Of a stretch of 5,083 nt of DNA, positions 1 to 5,083 are shown piece by piece (position 1 is the first letter of the stretch; each line of letters opens with the position of its first letter). Where the stretch lies: positions 1 through 5,083 of the forward strand of contig CALKUW010000349.1 in assembly GCA_937996585.1 (NCBI GenBank), written 5' to 3'. The notes under the pieces are model-generated. The model worked only from the letters and a program-made list of their open reading frames with translations. It was not told the DNA's origin and ran no database searches. The position numbers and the translations under genes were made by a program. Source of the stretch: an uncultured Flavobacteriales bacterium. Lineage in GTDB: Bacteria; Bacteroidota; Bacteroidia; Flavobacteriales_D; Sanyastnellaceae.

Positions 1-2039
1 GAGGTGAGGGTGCCGAAAGGCACGTTGCCCTTGCGTGAACCGCGCGTGAGGTCGTCGGACATCGCTTCGAAATCCCGCCCCTGGGCGAGCGAGCGGTGTA
101 CGCGGTTCGAGGCCATGTAGAGGATGTCCTGGTGGTGGCGCGACAGGTAGATGGGGGTCTGCCAGTTCCACCGGAGGGGCGTCTCCCCGAGGGTGTGGCG
201 GGGGTGGAGCCGTCCGCGATCGCCGGTCTTGGAATTGGCACGGGAATACCAGCCGAACTGCGAGCCCGTGTAGAGGGTCTCGTTGTCGCGGGTGTCGACC
301 TGGATCTGCATGCCGTCGCCGCCGTTGAGGCGGTCGTAGGGGTAGTCGCCCGTCTGGTGCCAACGCGGACTCGCTTCGTAAGTGCTGGGGCCGCGCCAGG
401 TGCCGTTGTCCTGCAGGCCACCGTAGATGCGGTAGGGCTCGGCGTCGTCCACGGCGACGGCGTAGAACTGGCCTACGGCCGGGGAGTTGCATGAGGTCCA
501 GTGTTCGCCGCCGTCGAAGGTGACGTTGATGCCGCCGTCGTTGCCATTGATCATGTGCAGCGGGTTGGCGGGGTCGATCCAGATGTGGTGGTGGTCGACG
601 TGGACGTTGTCCTGTGCAATGGAGGACCAGTTGGCACCGCCATCCGTGCTTTCCAGCAGGGGAACGCCACCGATGACGACGTGGGTCTCGTCGGTGGGGT
701 CGACGGCGATCAGGCCGAAATAGTAGCAGTAGCTGTAGCAGACCTCGTCGAGGCCTTCTTCATGGGTGCGGATCCAGCCCGCGTCGGCCGTGTCGATGCC
801 GCGTGGCGCCTCCTCTCCGGCACGGAGCGGTTGCGCGCTCCAGCGGTAAACTTCCGCGCCGATGACGGGCGGGTTGAACATCTCCGCATTGGCGTCTCCG
901 AGGTAATCGGCGAGGGCCTCCGGGTCGAGGTCGCCGTCGGCCACCCGCGCGAACAGGCTGGCGGCGTCGGCTTCTTCCGGGAAGTTGTTGTCTTCCAGGA
1001 AGGCGGTGAGGGCCGCTGTGTCGAGTGCGGCGAAAGCAGCGGCGTCCATGCCCCGGAAATCAGCGGCCTCCAGTTCCTCAGCTTCACCTTCGTCCGTCTC
1101 CCCCTCTTCTTCGGGTTTGGCGTTCTGGTTGTCGATGATGGCATAGAGCCTGCGTGCACCCGCGTGGTAAGCGAGCCCGATGCGGCCGATGCCCTCCTCT
1201 GCTGGAAAGCCGTTGGCCTCCGAAGTCAAGCGGATCCAGTTGGCGCCTCCGTCGATGGATTCGAAAATGCCGCTGCCCGGCCCACCCTCGGTGAAGTCCC
1301 AGGCGCGTCGGGTGCGGTCCCACAGGGCGGCGTAAAGGTGATTGCCATCCGCAGCGTCGACCACGAGGTCAATGGCCCCGGCAGCCGGGCGCCCCGCCTC
1401 GGTGCCGTCGAGCAGCCGTTTCCATTTGCCCGTTTCCGAACTCCAGCGGTACACGCCGCGCTGGCCACGGGCTTCGCCCTGGTACAGGGCGCCCAGCGCA
1501 GCGACGTAGACCGTGCCATCCGTTGCCAATGCCATCCGGCCGATGTGGTGGCTGTCCTCCAGGCCCATGTGCGCCCAACTGTCGCCCCAGTCCGTGCTGC
1601 GGTAGACCCCGACGCCGGCATAGCTCGATCGGGAGGAATTGACTTCACCGGTGCCCACCCAGATGTGGCGGACCTCCCAATCCACGGCGATGGCGCCGAT
1701 GAAGAGCATGACCTCGCTGTCGAACAGGGGCGTGAAGGATGTGCCGTGGTCGGTGGTGTGCCACAGCCCTCCGGTGGCGTAGGCGACGAGGAATTCAGCC
1801 GTGTTGGCGGGGTTCACCGATAGGTCCACCACCCGGCCGCTCATGACTGTGGGGCCCACGCAGCGGAGGTCGAGGCCGGCCGTCCAGGAGGCGGCGTCGA
1901 GGGATGCGTGAGCCTCGGTGACGGCCAGGCGGTCGGCGGCCCGTGTCGGTTGGATGGGGTTGCCGCGTCGCCCACGTTGGGCGTCGGCATCGGAAAGCCA
2001 CATGAGCAGGGCGAAGAGCAGGGGCAGTCGGAGGTTCAT
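1..2039 (-). CDS. Exported sortilin/VPS10-like BNR-repeat beta-propeller protein (3' end outside window)
   Basis: The reading frame is open from the ATG at 2039-2037 to the left edge, giving 679 codons without a stop; the C-terminus lies outside the window. Residues 1-20 form a signal peptide (hydrophobic core L5-L15, then DADA|Q), so the protein is exported. The rest is rich in BNR/Asp-box repeats typical of VPS10/sortilin-type propellers: STDWGDSW (148-155), ESIDGGANW (260-268), ESTDGGANW (463-471) and TFDGGEHW (508-514). Family-typical blocks include GPTVMSGRV around residue 66, VHVDHHHIWIDP from residue 479, RWNWQTP from 623 and DDLTR near 662. Bacteroidota homologues, often labelled glycosyl hydrolase or sortilin, usually exceed 1000 residues, so about a third is missing. 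Residues about 302-390 are an acidic, Ala-rich helical insertion. No catalytic residues can be assigned; ligand or substrate is unknown. It is last of three coupled genes, its start overlapping the previous stop by 4 bases. Confidence 0.9.
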   Translation of the reverse strand, partial: MNLRLPLLFALLMWLSDADAQRGRRGNPIQPTRAADRLAVTEAHASLDAASWTAGLDLRCVGPTVMSGRVVDLSVNPANTAEFLVAYATGGLWHTTDHGTSFTPLFDSEVMLFIGAIAVDWEVRHIWVGTGEVNSSRSSYAGVGVYRSTDWGDSWAHMGLEDSHHIGRMALATDGTVYVAALGALYQGEARGQRGVYRWSSETGKWKRLLDGTEAGRPAAGAIDLVVDAADGNHLYAALWDRTRRAWDFTEGGPGSGIFESIDGGANWIRLTSEANGFPAEEGIGRIGLAYHAGARRLYAIIDNQNAKPEEEGETDEGEAEELEAADFRGMDAAAFAALDTAALTAFLEDNNFPEEADAASLFARVADGDLDPEALADYLGDANAEMFNPPVIGAEVYRWSAQPLRAGEEAPRGIDTADAGWIRTHEEGLDEVCYSYCYYFGLIAVDPTDETHVVIGGVPLLESTDGGANWSSIAQDNVHVDHHHIWIDPANPLHMINGNDGGINVTFDGGEHWTSCNSPAVGQFYAVAVDDAEPYRIYGGLQDNGTWRGPSTYEASPRWHQTGDYPYDRLNGGDGMQIQVDTRDNETLYTGSQFGWYSRANSKTGDRGRLHPRHTLGETPLRWNWQTPIYLSRHHQDILYMASNRVHRSLAQGRDFEAMSDDLTRGSRKGNVPFGTLT

Positions 2040-2377
2040 TGCAGCTTGGGATTGTTGCGGTGGCGGTCGGCGTCGCGTTGGGTCTTCTTGTCGAGGTTGC
2101 GGCGGAAGGCCGCGCTGAGGTCCACGCCGGTCTGGTTGGCCAGGGCGGCCAGCACCCACAGCACGTCGGCCATCTCGTCGCCGAGGTCGCGTCCGGCATC
2201 GGAGGGCTTCTCGCTCTGGTCGCCATAGCGCCGGGCCATGATGCGGGCCAGTTCGCCGACCTCCTCGGTCAGGATGGCCATGTTGGTCAGTTCGCTGAAG
2301 TAGCGCACGCCGATGGTGGAGATCCACTCATCGACCTGGGCCTGCACGTCGGCCAGGGTGGGGGAGTCAGGCGTCAT
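2036..2377 (-). CDS. MazG-like nucleotide pyrophosphohydrolase
   Basis: This 113-residue protein matches the short all-alpha NTP pyrophosphohydrolase (MazG/dUTPase-like) group. The Mg2+-binding signature is complete: EEVGE at residues 38-42 (E39xxE42) and DEMAD at 67-71 (E68xxD71). These acidic residues coordinate the metals that drive hydrolysis of NTPs to NMP plus pyrophosphate. The length is right for the single-domain family, which is about half of full E. coli MazG. The protein is soluble, with no signal peptide, and is probably a cytoplasmic cleaner of non-canonical or damaged nucleotides; the actual substrate cannot be read from the sequence. The start ATG overlaps the dtd stop as ATGA, and its own stop overlaps the start of the propeller gene in the same way, so translation is probably coupled in both directions. 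There is no usable Shine-Dalgarno of its own. The basic tail (RDADRHRNN) is not part of the active site. Confidence 0.9.
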   Translation of the reverse strand: MTPDSPTLADVQAQVDEWISTIGVRYFSELTNMAILTEEVGELARIMARRYGDQSEKPSDAGRDLGDEMADVLWVLAALANQTGVDLSAAFRRNLDKKTQRDADRHRNNPKLQ

Positions 2378-2826
2378 TCCTTGTTGCGGGTGTCCATGGT
2401 GATGGTGACGGGGCCGTCGTTGATGAGGTCCACCTCCATCATCGCACCGAACCGGCCGGTGGCGACGGGGCGTTTCAGGTGGTCCTCGAGTTGGCGGACG
2501 AACCGTTCGTAGAGCGGGATGGCCGTCTCCGGCCGTGCGGCGTGGATGAAGCTCGGTCGGGCGCCCTTCTTGGTCTTGGCGTGGAGGGTGAATTGGCTCA
2601 CGACCAGCGCTTCGCCACCGAAGTCGATCAGGGCTCGGTTCATCTTGCCCTCTTCATCAGAGAAGATGCGGAGTTCGGCCACCTTTCGGGCGAGCCAGTC
2701 GGCATCGGCCTCCCCGTCTTCGGCGTGGACGCCCAGGAGGACCAGAACGCCGGCCCCGCAGGATCCGATGACCTCGCCTTCCACGCGCACCTCGGCGCGG
2801 CTCACACGTTGGATGACAGCCCGCAT
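2374..2826 (-). CDS. dtd: D-aminoacyl-tRNA deacylase
   Basis: This 150-residue protein aligns by eye along its whole length with E. coli Dtd (145 residues). It starts MRAVIQRVSRAEVRVEGEV and has RIFSDEEGKMN at 53-63. The two active-site signatures of the DTD fold are intact: SQFTL at 77-81 and NDGPVT at 136-141, the latter holding the Gly-cisPro pair that makes the enzyme reject L-aminoacyl-tRNA. PSF at 91-93 and TGRFGA at 123-128 are also family-typical. The enzyme is a cytoplasmic homodimer that hydrolyses D-aminoacyl-tRNAs, and also glycyl-tRNA mischarged on tRNA-Ala, protecting translation. The start is secure: an in-frame TAA lies only 9 bases upstream (complement of 2836-2838) with no alternative between. 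It is the first gene of its operon, and its stop overlaps the MazG-like start by 4 bases. No good Shine-Dalgarno precedes it, which is normal in Bacteroidota. Confidence 0.97.
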   Translation of the reverse strand: MRAVIQRVSRAEVRVEGEVIGSCGAGVLVLLGVHAEDGEADADWLARKVAELRIFSDEEGKMNRALIDFGGEALVVSQFTLHAKTKKGARPSFIHAARPETAIPLYERFVRQLEDHLKRPVATGRFGAMMEVDLINDGPVTITMDTRNKE

Positions 2827-2895
2827 GCCGGCAAATTACTCTGCACCACGTAGACCACCCTGAGCCTCATTGCCTTCCTTTCAACGGAGTGACTG
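2827..2895. promoter_or_regulatory. Divergent intergenic region between dtd and the DUF4384-like gene
   Basis: These 69 bases are the only non-coding gap in the window and separate two divergently oriented transcription units, so they must hold or adjoin both promoters. I do not find a convincing Bacteroidota-type promoter (TTG about 20 bases upstream of TAnnTTTG) in either direction. The closest string, TAATTTG on the minus strand, is one base short, lies directly before the dtd start and has no correctly spaced TTG. No clear inverted repeat or operator is visible. Confidence 0.4.
2886..2889 (+). promoter_or_regulatory. Possible Shine-Dalgarno (GGAG) for the DUF4384-like gene
   Basis: GGAG lies six bases before the ATG at 2896, good spacing for a ribosome binding site. 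It supports the 2896 start over the in-frame ATG at 2923, which has no such sequence upstream. An in-frame TGA at 2890-2892 blocks any longer product. Four bases can match by chance, and Shine-Dalgarno sites are often dispensable in this phylum. Confidence 0.45.
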
Positions 2896-3849
2896 ATGTA
2901 CCTTGCAGGCCTGCTTGTCCCGATGCTTCGCTCCTTTTTCCATACTTCCATTTTTTGTGGATTCAGTCTGCTGGTTCTGCTCCTTTGGCCGAATCGAACA
3001 GTGGTCGCGCAGAGAACGGTGGACTCTGGTGTGCTTGAAATCGCATTCCCCGACGGACGCACTTTGGCGGAAGCCGAGCAATGGGTCCTCCAGCAGGCCA
3101 GGATTGAAGCATTGAAGAATACATTCGGGATGCGCATCCAGAGCGAGACCGTGCAGGCCCAGGCGGACTTCAATGGACAGGTTGAGGATGCTTTTTCGGA
3201 GTTGACGGTGGAGCAGGTCAAGGGCGAGTGGATGGAGGACAAGTCCATTGATGGTCCCCACAAATTCTGCCGTGACGGCGAATTTTGGTTCAGGGTTCAG
3301 GTGGTGGGCAAGGCCCGGCGCAACAAGGAGGAGGAACTGGACCTCGAAATGGCCTTGGTAAGGGATGTACAGGGTCGGGAGGAATTGGAAACCCTGTCGG
3401 ATGGCGACCGTGTGAGGCTGAGGTTCAAGAGCCCGGTGGACGGTCATGTCATGTTCTTCTTCATCGAGGATGGGGTGGTGTATGACCTGACCCTGGGCAA
3501 TACGGACATGGCGACCAGTGTTGACGGACGCCAGGTGTATTCCCTCTTCAGCACGGAATCCGAGTGGTTGGCTTCCAATGCGGAAGTCCTTTCGCTGGGG
3601 CGCATCCCGCGGTATTCGTTTGATTTCTACGTCTCAAGCAAAGAGGGCAAGGAATCCCTCGCCATGGTGGTGGCGGCTTTTGCCCGCAGTCCCTTCGCTC
3701 CTCCTTCTCTTGAATTCGACGAATCCGATCGGGTGTGGACCATGGGAGAAGAGGACTTCGAACGCTGGGTCAAGCAGAACATGAACAGGATCGAACTTTT
3801 CCAGGTGGAACGTCAGGCCGTGAGAATCCGCCCCAAACAACGCTACTGA
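2896..3849 (+). CDS. Predicted exported protein with DUF4384-like region
   Basis: This 317-residue protein has an N-terminal signal peptide: a hydrophobic stretch at about 18-32 and an apparent cleavage site at VVA|Q (A38|Q39). The nine residues before M10 are an unusual extension, so a 308-residue form from 2923 is possible, but the GGAG and the upstream in-frame stop favour 2896. Residues about 55-140 contain an AEAEQWVLQQARIEALKNTFG helix pattern followed by beta strands, resembling the LPP20/FlgT-N type fold of envelope proteins. Residues about 148-265 look like DUF4384: LSDGDRVRLRFKSPVDGHV, then a strand FFFIEDGVVYDLTL, then SLGRIPRYSFDFYVSSKEG and a late ESLAMVVAAFA strand. This domain often occurs beside or fused to caspase-like proteases, which matches the downstream gene, starting inside this stop codon (TGATG). 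Its role is unknown; a partner or regulator of that protease is an inference. The DUF4384 assignment is by pattern only. Confidence 0.85.
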   Translation: MYLAGLLVPMLRSFFHTSIFCGFSLLVLLLWPNRTVVAQRTVDSGVLEIAFPDGRTLAEAEQWVLQQARIEALKNTFGMRIQSETVQAQADFNGQVEDAFSELTVEQVKGEWMEDKSIDGPHKFCRDGEFWFRVQVVGKARRNKEEELDLEMALVRDVQGREELETLSDGDRVRLRFKSPVDGHVMFFFIEDGVVYDLTLGNTDMATSVDGRQVYSLFSTESEWLASNAEVLSLGRIPRYSFDFYVSSKEGKESLAMVVAAFARSPFAPPSLEFDESDRVWTMGEEDFERWVKQNMNRIELFQVERQAVRIRPKQRY

Positions 3850-5083
3850 TGATCAAACTGGGTCCAAATCCATCGTGTTGGCTCTTGTGTCTGATGATGT
3901 TGTTCTCTTTCATGCCGCTATCCGCACAAGTGGAGGGGGTGACCCGCAAGGCGATGACCATTCGCAAGCGGCCCTTGAGCCGCGTACCGGTATTGGCCAT
4001 TGAAAAGGGCAGTATCCGGTTTGAGGACGGCAACCAGAATGGCAAGCTCGATGCCGATGAACGCGCCACGGTGTTCTTTACCCTTGAAAATGCGCCGACA
4101 GCGACGGGTCAGGCGCAGGATGTGGTCTGTGACGTCCGCTTGGACGGCACATCATTCGGCGTGGATGTTCCCGAGACGATTCACCTCGGCAACATCCCGG
4201 TGGGCAGTTCGACGGTGTTCTCGATTCCCATTTCGACCGGGATGAACACGAAGGATGGGGAGCTGAATCTGTATCTCAAGGTGCGCGACCGGTTCGGTGT
4301 GGGCACCAGGGAATCCCTTGTGGAGATGGAGACCTTGGCTTTCCGTGCCCCTGAGGTGGAGGTGTCCTACCGCCAGGTCAAGCAGGGTGTGGTGGAAAGG
4401 CGGATGCCATTTGATTACGAGTTCGTCGTACAGAATTCGGGAGAGGGCTTTGCTTACGACGTGCGGTGTGAGCTGGAATTCGTGGACCAGGGGGTGAATC
4501 CGATTTCGCAACACACATGGAAGTTTGACCGCATGGCACCAGGCGAATTCAGGGAACTGACCGTGGGATTGATGGTACAGGATGATTTTCCCCACGAGGA
4601 GGTGCGGTTCAATGTGCTGCTGGTAGAGTCATTCGACCGGTATGCCAACACTTTCGTTGAAGCCCTTCCGATCGGGGCGCCTATCGAGCAGGTGTACCGG
4701 ACAGGTTCGGGTACGGCGGTGTCGGGTATTTCGAGTGGTCCCACGATGCTCAAGGGTGGGGTTGATTACGATGTGCCGCAATTGAGGAAGGCCCATCCGA
4801 ACCGGTTTGCCTTGTTGATCGGCAATGAGGACTACACATCGCAGAACGCCAGTCTTGAGGCCAGTCAGGATGTTCCATTTGCGGTTCGGGATGCTGAGGT
4901 CATGCGGGAGTATTTCATGGGACTTTGGGGCATTCCAGCCGACAACATCATCATTGAGAGGAATGCCACCAAGGCCAACATGGAGAAGGCGCTGAAGCGG
5001 TTGGCCAATTTCGCGGAAGCTTATGGGCGCGACGCGGAGCTGTTCTTTTATTACAGTGGCCATGGACTGCCATCTGAGGAAAC
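3849..5083 (+). CDS. Exported caspase-like (peptidase C14 fold) protein, 3' end outside window
   Basis: 411 codons are present before the right edge. Residues 1-26 form a signal peptide (hydrophobic L12-L24, then LSA|Q), so it acts in the periplasm or outside. Two tandem beta-sandwich segments follow, about 50-165 and 166-260. Both contain the CARDB-like pattern in which a hydrophobic strand ending in N is followed by a 'gxaxdV' turn (FFTLEN...AQDVVCDV; VVQNSGEGFAYDV). Residues 60-71 (DGNQNGKLDADE) fit the EF-hand calcium loop. A Gly/Ser-rich linker (about 261-305) and VDYDVPQ lead into the caspase p20 core: FALLIGNEDY at 320-329, the DVPFAVRDAEVM segment, and FFYYSGHG with catalytic His405. 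The catalytic Cys must lie beyond the window, so activity cannot be judged. Bacterial caspase homologues usually cleave after Arg or Lys. The start codon overlaps the upstream stop by one base and has no Shine-Dalgarno, implying translation coupled to the DUF4384-like gene. Confidence 0.92.
   Translation, partial: MIKLGPNPSCWLLCLMMLFSFMPLSAQVEGVTRKAMTIRKRPLSRVPVLAIEKGSIRFEDGNQNGKLDADERATVFFTLENAPTATGQAQDVVCDVRLDGTSFGVDVPETIHLGNIPVGSSTVFSIPISTGMNTKDGELNLYLKVRDRFGVGTRESLVEMETLAFRAPEVEVSYRQVKQGVVERRMPFDYEFVVQNSGEGFAYDVRCELEFVDQGVNPISQHTWKFDRMAPGEFRELTVGLMVQDDFPHEEVRFNVLLVESFDRYANTFVEALPIGAPIEQVYRTGSGTAVSGISSGPTMLKGGVDYDVPQLRKAHPNRFALLIGNEDYTSQNASLEASQDVPFAVRDAEVMREYFMGLWGIPADNIIIERNATKANMEKALKRLANFAEAYGRDAELFFYYSGHGLPSEE

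Noticed and set aside
501..1823. 440-residue open frame on the plus strand, with other shorter ones at 96-494 and 2039-2512
   Set aside because: These are antisense shadows of the high-GC minus-strand genes. Their translations are Val/Gly/Ala-rich without recognisable domains, while the opposite strand encodes clear families.
2827..2838. TAATTTG before dtd as a Bacteroidota -7 promoter element
   Set aside because: It is one base short of TAnnTTTG, lies directly against the start codon and has no TTG at the proper upstream distance.
2956..2958. Cys21 of the DUF4384-like protein (and Cys14 of the caspase-like protein) as a lipoprotein anchor
   Set aside because: Neither is preceded by a proper lipobox, and each is followed by more hydrophobic residues, so both lie inside the signal-peptide core. 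Cleavage at Ala|Gln is more likely.
2881..3447. 188-residue minus-strand frame antisense to the DUF4384-like gene, and a similar one at 4152-4595 under the caspase gene
   Set aside because: No recognisable motif and no sensible start context. The plus-strand frames have signal peptides and domain patterns and account for the same DNA.
1..5083. RNA genes, CRISPR arrays, insertion sequences, terminators
   Set aside because: No repeats with regular spacing, no transposase or terminal inverted repeats, no tRNA or rRNA-like sequence. Coding sequence fills all but 69 bases, leaving no room for a terminator inside the window.

Overview
The window looks like chromosomal DNA of a high-GC member of Bacteroidota. 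Three predicted exported proteins have an N-terminal signal peptide whose apparent cleavage site is Ala|Gln (A20|Q21, A38|Q39, A26|Q27). This matches the 'Q-rule' known for signal peptidase I substrates in that phylum. The protein families also fit: a sortilin/VPS10-like BNR propeller protein and a secreted caspase-fold protein with N-terminal beta-sandwich domains. Most starts lack a clear Shine-Dalgarno sequence, which also fits. Species or genus cannot be told from the sequence.

Layout: five genes fill almost all of the window in two divergent transcription units. The minus-strand unit (2826 down to 1, continuing off the left edge) is dtd, then a small MazG-like nucleotide pyrophosphohydrolase, then a large exported beta-propeller protein of which 679 codons are present. 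Each junction is a 4-base ATGA start/stop overlap, so this reads as one translationally coupled operon. The plus-strand unit (2896 to 5083, continuing off the right edge) is a predicted exported protein with a DUF4384-like region, followed with a 1-base TGATG overlap by a secreted caspase-like (peptidase C14 fold) protein. The right edge cuts the caspase gene just after its catalytic His motif. The 69-base gap at 2827-2895 is the only intergenic space and must carry, or lie next to, both promoters.

How the genes work together: Dtd (removes D-amino acids from tRNA) and the MazG-like enzyme (hydrolyses nucleoside triphosphates) are cytoplasmic quality-control enzymes. The propeller protein downstream acts outside the cytoplasm, and its functional link to them is unclear. 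The plus-strand pair is the most interesting part. A DUF4384-like protein is stop-start coupled to an exported caspase homologue that carries a perfect EF-hand-type loop, suggesting an envelope-located, possibly calcium-responsive protease module. That function is inferred, not shown. Base composition is visibly lower in GC on the plus-strand side (sampled 60-base lines 52-57% GC, against 68-75% on the minus-strand side).
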